A stretch of DNA of 21,246 nucleotides, from the NCBI GenBank assembly GCA_029548585.1, contig JAKPNC010000146.1:1-21246 (forward strand), given 5' to 3'. The DNA is from a bacterium (GTDB lineage: Bacteria > Ratteibacteria > UBA8468 > B48-G9 > JAFGKM01). Positions 14,221-20,911 of this stretch are shown one piece after another. The translations under genes were made by a program, and so were the position numbers. Under the pieces are notes generated by a model. It was not told the origin of the DNA. It worked only from the letters and a program-made list of their open reading frames with translations, and made no database searches. Each line of letters opens with the position of its first letter. Within the stretch, counting starts at the first letter, position 1.

Positions 14221-14886
14221 ATGGACAGAAAAGAACTTCTTCGTTCTCTTGAGAATAAGGAATACGCCACCCTTGACAACCTTGTTACGGAAGCGGCGCG
14301 TATTATTCCCCACTTTGCAGGCGAACAGAGGAAGTACCGGGTTACCGTCTACCCGGACGAAAGAACCGTAAGGTACTACATCAACCAGGGCCTCGTGGAC
14401 AGGCCTTCGGCTTCCCAGGGCAACCCTGCCCGTTTCACCTACAGGCACCTTCTCCAGATCCTGGCCGTCAAGCATCTCCAGGCGCAGTATCTTCCTCTTA
14501 TAAAGATACGGGAGATTCTTTCCGGCCTGCCTGAAAAGAAAATGGAAGAAATTATCACGGGGACGGAGGAGCTCCCCCAGGCACAGCTCAACATTTCATC
14601 TCCAGGGAGAAGGCAGCAATCCCTCCTTTCCCGAGACGCACCCGATATTAATTATCCCATTGAAAGGGATATGAAATCTCATAGGCCTCCGATAGAATTT
14701 TTACGGGAATCATATAACGCCTACGAAGAGTGGTTCAGGGTCTCCGTAGCCGAGGGCATAGAGCTTAGCGTACGTTCCGGAGCCATAAGGGGCAGCAGGG
14801 AGGAAAAGAAAGAAGTCATAGAGAAACTTGCGGCCAAGATCCGGATCTACCTGGAAAACGAGAAAGACAGGTTGAACAGCAGGTAG
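14221..14886 (+). CDS. MerR-like HTH regulator, probably leaderless
   Basis: 221 residues. The winged helix-turn-helix at about 40-100 reads DERTVRYYINQGLVDRP, then ARFTYRHLLQILAVKHLQ and KIREIL, which is the MerR pattern (T-V-R-Y-Y, G-L-V, R-F, K-I). About 40 residues precede it, longer than the usual few. After a linker (about 120-160) the C-terminus has WFRVSVAEGIELSVRSGA and a charged helix ending NEKDRLNSR. I recall a similar W-x-R-x-x-x-A-x-G-x-E-L-x-V-R segment in MerR-type proteins from other phyla, but I cannot confirm it. No metal-binding Cys is present. The promoter leaves almost no 5' leader. It precedes the large secreted protein by 396 bases, and may control it. Confidence 0.82.
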   Translation: MDRKELLRSLENKEYATLDNLVTEAARIIPHFAGEQRKYRVTVYPDERTVRYYINQGLVDRPSASQGNPARFTYRHLLQILAVKHLQAQYLPLIKIREILSGLPEKKMEEIITGTEELPQAQLNISSPGRRQQSLLSRDAPDINYPIERDMKSHRPPIEFLRESYNAYEEWFRVSVAEGIELSVRSGAIRGSREEKKEVIEKLAAKIRIYLENEKDRLNSR

Positions 14887-15282
14887 TGGAATTGACATGT
14901 TTCCCTCAGACGCGGGGATGAACCGCTCACGCCATATCTTTCCTGCAGGATGTAATTAAAAACAGGAAGCCTGATTGGACACATGTAATGCCGGACCGCA
15001 GACGACAAGACATGAAGACCTTTTTTATTTTGACTCTTCCCAGGGGCAGAAAATGTATTTTTCAAACATGGCCTGATATTTACCTTCACATGTTTAGCTA
15101 AAAGGGAAGGACCCGGTACAGGAAAAGGGAACTTTTCGAATACCCGGGTGTCTAATGATTTAAAAGAGACAGAAAAGATAGGTCTCGCTTGGAAAATACC
15201 CGAAGAGTGCGGGATAAATAAATCAACCCTTACCCCGAATGGATATAAAATAAGGATTTGGGACAAGGGCAAAGGAGGCGCA
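14887..15282. other. 396-base intergenic region between the MerR-like gene and the large secreted protein
   Basis: No gene supported. The palindrome ACATGT occurs three times (14895-14900, 14981-14986, 15088-15093), and AAACATG (15064-15070) faces CATGTTT (15089-15095) as a perfect inverted repeat. A promoter candidate lies at 15030-15059. An open frame from 15148 reads into the gene below, but its first 45 residues lack a ribosome site and would bury the signal peptide, so I treat it as leader. The inverted repeat could be a regulator site; this is inference. Confidence 0.5.
15030..15059 (+). promoter_or_regulatory. Possible promoter for the large secreted protein
   Basis: TTGACT (15030-15035), an 18-base spacer and TGTATT (15054-15059; four of six matches) give a start near 15066 and a leader of about 215 bases. 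The AAACATG/CATGTTT inverted repeat (15064-15095) would then lie at the start site. The -10 match is weak; other starts are possible. Confidence 0.35.
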
Positions 15283-17301
15283 ATGCGCAAATTTCATGTT
15301 CTGGCTGCGATGGGCTTGATGGCTGCCTGTTTCATCCAACCGGTTGCGGCGGCGGAGAAAGGTGTTCTTCCCTCAGTAAAGGATACCTCTGTCACCATTC
15401 CGGTTGAAGAATTCAGTAAATTTGTGAAAGATGCCAAAATTTCCCTGCCCTGGGCGGATTTTGAAAAAATTATCACAACCGACGGAACCAGGCACATAAG
15501 GCTGCCATGGGAAATGTTCCTTGAATACATTGACCCCGGCATGGCTGTAAAACCGCCCAAACCTCCCGTGGATTACACTCTTTCCTCTTTTCTTTACACG
15601 GGCTCTCCCGAAAAGAATTCCTGTACGCTGAATTTTTCCGCCAGTCTCACGGTTCTGAAAGACCCGGCGGACGGATGGACGACCGTAAAACTCTGGCCTG
15701 CAAACAACGTGTTCCTTTCTTCCCTTTCTCTTAACGGAAAGCCTGCAAATATCGTCAATCTCGACAATTTTTACCAGGTCATGGTGAACCAGCAGGGCAG
15801 TTACCGGTTGGAGGGAGAGCTCCAGGTGAAACTCTCGGGAGAATCCCTGCGCATAAGCCCGCCGTCAAACAGCGGTTCGGTATTGAAATTGTCTCTGCCC
15901 GGAAATTACGACGTGAATGCTTACAGCGCAAGCTCGGTGAAACTGAACAGGACAAAAGACGCCACGGATGCCGAGGTTTTCTTCCCCCCGTATTCCGAAG
16001 TCATGCTAAACTGGAATCTCATGGCCAAAGAACCCGCAGAGCCAAAAATACTCGCCACCGCCACGGTTTCATCCAGCATCCAGGCGGATATTGTTCGCAC
16101 CACCGCATCCATACGATACGAGATTCTTTACCAGCCGGTGCAGTTTTTGAAGATTAATGTGCCGGAAGGCGTGAGGGTTAACAACGTAACCGGCAACCTG
16201 CTCGACTGGAAACAGACCGGCAGCCTGATCCAGGTGGAACTGAAGCCGCAAACCAAAGGGGCCGTGAACATAATCGTTTCATACGAACAGGATTTGAAAG
16301 CCGGCACAACGGAGATAAGTCTCTCCGGCCCTGAGGTTGCGGACGTGGAAAAAACAACCGGGTACCTTACCGTCTCTTCCATTCCCAATATTGAAATAGG
16401 CGCCGCATCCAATGAGGGTCTTTCTGTCGTAGACCCCAGGGAAGTACCGGGAGCAGGACCGGGAACAATCCTCGCCCTGCGGTTCAACCGGCTGCCTTTC
16501 TCAGCGGGCATAAAACTCGTGCGGCATGAGGAAATGCCCGTTCTGGAAGCCACCGCGGATTCCGCAAACGCCATCACGGCCGTCACCCCGGACGGCAAAA
16601 CGATCACGCGGGTTATCTTCAACATAAGGAACAACTCCAAGCAGTTCCTGCAGGTGAAACTGCCTGCAAACGGCCGGCTCTGGAGCGTTTACGTGGGAGA
16701 ATCTCCTACGAAGCCCCTTGCCGGGCCTGAAGGGAAAATTCTTATTCCGGTGCTTAAGCCCGGCACGAAAAGCGATGTTTCGCTCCCGGTCGAAGTTATA
16801 TATTACATGCCCGGTTCCCCCTTCGGGAAGAGCGGCGACTTCCAGGCAACCCTGCCTGCCATTGATATTCCCATAATGCATTTCATGTATTCCCTGTATG
16901 TGCCCGACAGACTGCGGTTGGAAAACTTCGGAGGGAACATGGAAAAAGTGGCTGAGTTCGCACTGCCGGCGGAAAGAGAAAAAAGTGATCTGCCGGATAA
17001 GAAAAGGGTATCCGACGGCGGTTCTTTTGTCGCCAACAAACCTGAGGCATCGCCCCGGCAGAGTATAGTTTACCTTGAACAGCAGATGCGTCTGGAATCA
17101 AACGTGGGCGCTGATTCTTTCAGAGGGCGGACCGGGAGCGAAGAAAGAATGTCAACGCCGGGAGAACCGACTGCGGGACTTTTGCCGTTGAGGGTCTACA
17201 TACCGGCAACAGGACAGCTTCTGAGATTTGAAAAACGGCTGGTAATAGAAGAGGACGTTATGCTGAAAGCCAGGTACCGTTTTTCAGACAGGGGAAGATA
17301 A
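15283..17301 (+). CDS. Large secreted beta-rich protein of unknown function
   Basis: 672 residues. The signal peptide MRKFHVLAAMGLMAACFIQPVAA ends before AEKGVLP. The next part has two 'W-x-x-F' segments (SLPWADFEKII, RLPWEMFLEYI), then a proline-rich PPKPPVDYTL linker. The rest is mostly beta-strand-like: repeated short hydrophobic runs such as FLKINVPEGVRVNNVTG and IIVSYEQDL, with few Cys. The C-terminus is LPLRVYIPATGQLLRFEKRLVIEEDVMLKARYRF. I do not recognise a named domain; large beta-sandwich surface proteins of this look occur in PVC and myxobacterial genomes as hypotheticals. There is no C-terminal anchor. I chose the start with GGAGG at 15274-15278. Use of CGG/CGC Arg codons is higher than in the gyrase genes. 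It follows the MerR-like gene on the same strand. Confidence 0.75.
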   Translation: MRKFHVLAAMGLMAACFIQPVAAAEKGVLPSVKDTSVTIPVEEFSKFVKDAKISLPWADFEKIITTDGTRHIRLPWEMFLEYIDPGMAVKPPKPPVDYTLSSFLYTGSPEKNSCTLNFSASLTVLKDPADGWTTVKLWPANNVFLSSLSLNGKPANIVNLDNFYQVMVNQQGSYRLEGELQVKLSGESLRISPPSNSGSVLKLSLPGNYDVNAYSASSVKLNRTKDATDAEVFFPPYSEVMLNWNLMAKEPAEPKILATATVSSSIQADIVRTTASIRYEILYQPVQFLKINVPEGVRVNNVTGNLLDWKQTGSLIQVELKPQTKGAVNIIVSYEQDLKAGTTEISLSGPEVADVEKTTGYLTVSSIPNIEIGAASNEGLSVVDPREVPGAGPGTILALRFNRLPFSAGIKLVRHEEMPVLEATADSANAITAVTPDGKTITRVIFNIRNNSKQFLQVKLPANGRLWSVYVGESPTKPLAGPEGKILIPVLKPGTKSDVSLPVEVIYYMPGSPFGKSGDFQATLPAIDIPIMHFMYSLYVPDRLRLENFGGNMEKVAEFALPAEREKSDLPDKKRVSDGGSFVANKPEASPRQSIVYLEQQMRLESNVGADSFRGRTGSEERMSTPGEPTAGLLPLRVYIPATGQLLRFEKRLVIEEDVMLKARYRFSDRGR

Positions 17302-17307
17302 GGCATT

Positions 17308-17348
17308 CCATGCAGGCTCAGGCACGCCCTTCCGGAGACCTGGCATGG
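17308..17348 (+). terminator. Hairpin right after the large secreted gene
   Basis: CCATGCAGG (17308-17316) pairs with CCTGGCATGG (17339-17348) with one bulged G, starting six bases after the stop. No T-run follows. It is a possible terminator or transcript-end structure for the plus-strand gene, and it shares its CCATGC/GCATGG core with the next hairpin. Confidence 0.42.
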
Positions 17349-17362
17349 TATGGCCTGAAATA

Positions 17363-17392
17363 AAACCATGCAGGACGGCATAAGCATGGTTT
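17363..17392 (-). terminator. Terminator-like hairpin for waaA, convergent region
   Basis: AAACCATGC (17363-17371) and GCATGGTTT (17384-17392) are exact complements around a 12-base loop. Read on the minus strand, the 3' arm is followed by TATTTC, so the stem ends in a short T-rich stretch (GGTTTTATTTC), as expected of an intrinsic terminator for waaA. On the plus strand the stem is followed by CAGGATT, with no T-run. It lies five bases beyond the waaA stop. Confidence 0.58.
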
Positions 17393-17397
17393 CAGGA

Positions 17398-18672
17398 TTA
17401 CAGGAAGCGGGAAAGAAGAAGAAGGTTGCGTTTTGTGGCGCCGGTATTTGCAAGAAGAGTTTCATGTCCTTTCTTCCCGGTTTCTTCCGCGAGAGAAGGA
17501 TTATCAAGCAGTCTTACGATTTCCCCGTGAAGAGCCTCAAAGGAATCAACCTCTATTCCGCCGCTGCCCTCTTTTATCACCTTCCATTCCTCTAGGAAAT
17601 GCCAGTTATATTTTCCATAAAGCACCGGTTTCCCGAAAGCGGTCGGCTCTATGGGATTCTGACCCCCGAACGGGCAGAGGCTTGCCCCCACAAATGCAAC
17701 ATCGCATATGCTGTAGAATTTGTTCAGCTCCCCGTAAGTGTCGACAATAAGAATGGAAGCCCCGGCTTCTTTGCCGGGACGGCTCTTCCTCGAGTAGCCC
17801 ATCTTTCTTGACTCCAGGATGCCATACACCTGCGTCCTGTCAAGGTACCTCGGGACTATGATGAGAACCGTACCAGGATGGGAAGCAAGAAGCCTGCGGG
17901 ATATCTCTACAACGGGTTCTTCTTCGGCAGGGTGGATGGATCCAAATACGACCACCTTCCTGCCTTCCGGGATATTATGCTCTTTTTTGACTTCACCCGG
18001 ATTTATGCTCGCGCCCATGGAGAGGGCAAGGTCGAATTTCATGCTTCCGGATACCTCTACCTTCCCGGCCGATGCTCCCAGCCGGACAATCCTGCCTGCT
18101 TCCTGCGTACTCCTCATGGTGATTGCCGAAAAGAGTTTAACGAAATGCCGCATGAAAAACCGGAACCTCCGGTACCTGGCAAATGACGCGGGCGAAAGCC
18201 TTCCGTTTATGAGAAGAACGGGGATTTTTTTGTCTGAGGCCACCTTAAGCAGGGAAGGCCATATCTCGGTCTCCACGATCACTATGAGCTTCGGGTTGAT
18301 TTCCCTCACAGCCTTCAGGGTTACGGGATAAAGGTCCACGGGAAAGAAAAGATGGGTAATCTCCGGAAACCTGGATTCGGCAACGCTTCTTCCCGTCCTG
18401 GTAACAAGGGTGACCACGACGTTTTCCTTTTTTTTTAATTCGGAAACGAGAGGCACGACGGACAGGAACTCACCTATCGAGACTGTATGTATCCAGACGT
18501 TCCGCCTCTCCTTCATGCGGAGGGATCTTTCTTTTCCGTATACGGCCAGCCTTTCCTTCCAGTCTCCGGGAAACTTCCCGTCCGGCCTGACCTTCTTCCA
18601 GGCCAGCGGAAACGCCAGCAATAATATCGTAAAGAGAAGCAGGTTGTAAAGAAACAGGTACGCGTTTATCAT
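17398..18672 (-). CDS. waaA: 3-deoxy-D-manno-octulosonic acid (Kdo) transferase
   Basis: 424 residues, the normal length. WaaA adds Kdo from CMP-Kdo to the lipid A precursor at the inner membrane, the link between lipid A and LPS core. An N-terminal membrane anchor (about 4-24) precedes WKERLAVYG and WIHTVSIGEF with the catalytic Glu68. PKLIVIVETEIWPSLL and LLINGRLSPASF follow. The C-terminal half has FGSIHPAEEE and the CMP-Kdo-binding segment GASLCPFGGQNPIEPTAFGKPV, where Gln replaces the more usual His of GGHN. The start is at complement 18670-18672, with GGAG nine bases before it. It lies 33 bases after the HAD gene on the same strand, so the two are likely cotranscribed. Mono- or bifunctionality cannot be told from sequence. 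Confidence 0.95.
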   Translation of the reverse strand: MINAYLFLYNLLLFTILLLAFPLAWKKVRPDGKFPGDWKERLAVYGKERSLRMKERRNVWIHTVSIGEFLSVVPLVSELKKKENVVVTLVTRTGRSVAESRFPEITHLFFPVDLYPVTLKAVREINPKLIVIVETEIWPSLLKVASDKKIPVLLINGRLSPASFARYRRFRFFMRHFVKLFSAITMRSTQEAGRIVRLGASAGKVEVSGSMKFDLALSMGASINPGEVKKEHNIPEGRKVVVFGSIHPAEEEPVVEISRRLLASHPGTVLIIVPRYLDRTQVYGILESRKMGYSRKSRPGKEAGASILIVDTYGELNKFYSICDVAFVGASLCPFGGQNPIEPTAFGKPVLYGKYNWHFLEEWKVIKEGSGGIEVDSFEALHGEIVRLLDNPSLAEETGKKGHETLLANTGATKRNLLLLSRFL

Positions 18673-18705
18673 ATTTAAGCGCTCCGTGAAACCATGAAGA
18701 CCCTT

Positions 18706-19374
18706 TCAGGCTATTTCCTTCAGGATGTCCGGGTGAAGCCTGTTCAGTAAAAGATCGGCACTCCCGGCCATCTTCTGACCCGGACAGGCAGATATTGCTA
18801 TGCAGGCCATTCCGGCATTCCTGGCGGACTCGATTCCCACGTCGGAATCTTCGAAAACCAGGCAGCGGAAAGGGGCGAGGCCCATCTTCCGGGCAGTCTC
18901 TATGTATATATCGGCGGCAGGCTTTGGCCTGGAGATATCGTTCCTGGTCGTGACATGCCTGAAAAACCTTCCCAAACCGGTTTTCCTAAGCACGGCAAGC
19001 ACGAACTTCTTCTCGGAATTTGAAGCCACCGCGAGCAGAAATCTGTCTTTTGCCTCTTCAAGGATCTCCAGCGCACCGGGCATTACTCTGATACCCTGTT
19101 CATCAGCCAGCCTTACCAGCCTTGATGTCTTGTCCCTTACGATCTCTTCCGTACACAGGCAGGAAGGGATTACCGCTTCCGCCTTGAGTCTCTCCACGAA
19201 GTCGGTATCGGCAACGCCGGCATACCCGGCATACGACGATTCTTTCATCCTGAATCCCCTCAGGAGGAAAAGCTCCTTCCACGCCATGACATGAAGCCCC
19301 TCGGTGTCAACGAGAAGACCGTCCATGTCAAAAATAAGTCCCCTTATGCCTGTTTTCAGTTTTTCCTTGCCCAT
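18706..19374 (-). CDS. HAD-superfamily hydrolase, beta-phosphoglucomutase-like
   Basis: 222 residues. HAD enzymes of this subfamily act on phosphorylated sugars as phosphatases or phosphomutases. All four motifs are intact: FDMDGLLVDTEG (Asp16, Asp18), VASNSEKK (Ser118), RPKPAADIY (Lys151) and VFEDSDVGIESA (Glu175, Asp176). Residues about 20-90 form the helical cap. I start it at ATG complement 19372-19374, since residues before it have no family match and would overlap gltX. No Shine-Dalgarno is visible before this ATG. It lies upstream of waaA and may provide a sugar phosphate step, but sequence alone does not give the substrate. The divergent gltX starts 67 bases away. Confidence 0.88.
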   Translation of the reverse strand: MGKEKLKTGIRGLIFDMDGLLVDTEGLHVMAWKELFLLRGFRMKESSYAGYAGVADTDFVERLKAEAVIPSCLCTEEIVRDKTSRLVRLADEQGIRVMPGALEILEEAKDRFLLAVASNSEKKFVLAVLRKTGLGRFFRHVTTRNDISRPKPAADIYIETARKMGLAPFRCLVFEDSDVGIESARNAGMACIAISACPGQKMAGSADLLLNRLHPDILKEIA

Positions 19375-19441
19375 AGATTTGATTATTCGGGTGTAAAAAT
19401 GTAGAATTATTATATTACAAATAACAGAAAGGAAGAAAAAA
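19375..19441. promoter_or_regulatory. AT-rich divergent promoter region between HAD gene and gltX
   Basis: On the minus strand, a perfect TATAAT (19409-19414) lies 35 bases before the HAD start, but only a poor -35 sits at normal distance. On the plus strand, TATTAT (19408-19413) and TATATT (19411-19416) are -10 candidates, also without a good -35. The whole 67 bases are A/T-rich and must hold control signals for both genes. GGAAG precedes the gltX ATG. Confidence 0.4.
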
Positions 19442-20875
19442 ATGGTAAGAGTAAGGTTCGCCCCAAGCCCCACGGGATACCTGCACCTGGGGAATGCCCG
19501 CACGGCACTGTTCAATTATCTTTTTGCGAAACATAATAACGGAATCCTCGTCCTGAGAATCGAAGATACCGACGCCGAGAGGTCAAAAAAAGAGTATGAA
19601 ACGGCAATAATGGAAGACTTGAAGTGGTTCGGGGTTAAATGGGACGAAGGCCCCGACACCGGCGGGGAAAACGGCCCGTACAGGCAGACCGAAAGGCTTG
19701 GCCTATACAGGCAGGCTGCAGAAAAACTTCTGCAGGAAGGCAAGGTCTACAGGTGCTACTGCACCAGGGAAGAGACAGAGGAGAGAAACAGAAGGGCAGG
19801 AAAGAACGAGTCAGCAGGATACGACAACTTCTGCAGGGACCTTTCTCCGCAGGATCTCGGAAGATATGAAAGGGAAGGGAGAAAGCCCGTTCTGAGGTTC
19901 AGGGTCCCCGGCAAGAAGGTGGAAGTAAACGACCTGGTCAGGGGACAGGTTGTATTCGAGCCCGGCAGCATACCCGATTTCGTCATAATGAAATCCGACG
20001 GGCTGCCCACTTTCCATTTTGCGGTTGTCATAGACGACTGCATGATGAAGATAACCCACGTGATAAGGGGAGAAGACCATCTTTCAAACACGCCCAAGCA
20101 TATAATGCTTTTCGAGGCCATGGGGTTCGATATCCCGGGGTTTGCACACATGTCCATGACCCTGGGCAGGGACAAGACCAGGCTCAGCAAGAGGCACGGA
20201 GCGACCTCGGTCAGGGCGTACAGGGACGAAGGGTATCTCCCGGAAGCCTTTTTCAATTACATCGCCCTGCTCGGGTGGGGAACGGCAGAAAGCCAGGATA
20301 TCTTTTCGCCCGAGGAGCTCGTCAGAGAATTTTCGATAGAGCGGTGCAATAAGTCAAATGCGGTCTTTGATCCCGAGAAACTGCTCTGGATGAACGGCTT
20401 ATACATGCGCAAAACCACGCCGGCAAGGATTCTGAATCTTTCCCTGCCATACCTTAAAGAAGCAGGCATTGCCGGAGACGGCGAGACGGAAGAAAAAATG
20501 CATTACCTGGAGAAAGCCGTCTCTCTTGAGCAGGAAAAAATAAAACTCCTGAAGGATGTTCCGTACCATATAGGTTTTTTTGTCAAAGAACCCGTATATG
20601 AAGAGAAGGCGGTAAGCAAGTACCTTACGGAAAAAGGGAAAGAAGTTCTCGGTGCAATCCTTACTTCTTTTGAAGGTTGCGAAGAATGGTCTATTCATGA
20701 CCTTGAAGCCAGGGTGAGAGATTTCTGCGAAGCGAAAGGATACAAGGCGGGAGAGGTTTTCCATCCTTTGAGGGTGGCTTTGAGCGGCAAGACCACAGGG
20801 CCAGGCCTGTTCGAAATGATCGAACACCTGGGAAGAGACAAGACCCTGGAACGTCTGAAGAAATGGTCGGCCTGA
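19442..20875 (+). CDS. gltX: Glutamate--tRNA ligase
   Basis: 477 residues, normal for the family. Class I synthetase that charges tRNA-Glu with glutamate. RFAPSPTGYLHLGNARTAL contains the HIGH-type motif HLGN (16-19), LRIEDTDAERS follows, and TRLSKRHG at about 246-253 is the KMSKS-type loop. The zinc-knuckle region has Cys105-x-Cys107 and, after 23 residues, Cys131-x-Asp133; E. coli has His at the last position, so the site is altered. The C-terminal half is helical anticodon-binding. Whether it also charges tRNA-Gln cannot be judged from motifs. GGAAG precedes the ATG. It is divergent from the HAD gene and convergent with the radical SAM gene, whose stop is 36 bases away. Confidence 0.96.
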   Translation: MVRVRFAPSPTGYLHLGNARTALFNYLFAKHNNGILVLRIEDTDAERSKKEYETAIMEDLKWFGVKWDEGPDTGGENGPYRQTERLGLYRQAAEKLLQEGKVYRCYCTREETEERNRRAGKNESAGYDNFCRDLSPQDLGRYEREGRKPVLRFRVPGKKVEVNDLVRGQVVFEPGSIPDFVIMKSDGLPTFHFAVVIDDCMMKITHVIRGEDHLSNTPKHIMLFEAMGFDIPGFAHMSMTLGRDKTRLSKRHGATSVRAYRDEGYLPEAFFNYIALLGWGTAESQDIFSPEELVREFSIERCNKSNAVFDPEKLLWMNGLYMRKTTPARILNLSLPYLKEAGIAGDGETEEKMHYLEKAVSLEQEKIKLLKDVPYHIGFFVKEPVYEEKAVSKYLTEKGKEVLGAILTSFEGCEEWSIHDLEARVRDFCEAKGYKAGEVFHPLRVALSGKTTGPGLFEMIEHLGRDKTLERLKKWSA

Positions 20876-20882
20876 GAAACAA

Positions 20883-20906
20883 ATGGACCTGGCACGGCCC
20901 GTCCAT
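20883..20906. terminator. Small hairpin between convergent gltX and radical SAM gene
   Basis: ATGGAC (20883-20888) and GTCCAT (20901-20906) are exact complements around a 12-base loop that contains a further GG and CC pair. It lies in the 36 bases between the two stops, the place for a shared terminator. There is no T-run on either strand and the stem is short, so this is weak. Confidence 0.35.
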
Positions 20907-20911
20907 GCCTC

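Noticed and set aside
15148..15282. A 45-residue extension of the large secreted protein
   Set aside because: No ribosome site before 15148, and it would place a clear signal peptide inside the protein. The ATG at 15283 has GGAGG at the right distance.
14887..15282. Riboswitch in the leader of the large secreted protein
   Set aside because: I looked for c-di-GMP, cobalamin, TPP and SAM hallmarks and saw none that hold up.
19375..19515. A 47-residue N-terminal extension of the HAD protein with a hydrophobic stretch
   Set aside because: It would overlap the divergent gltX start by 74 bases, has no HAD-family match and no ribosome site. The hydrophobic stretch comes from the AT-rich promoter region.
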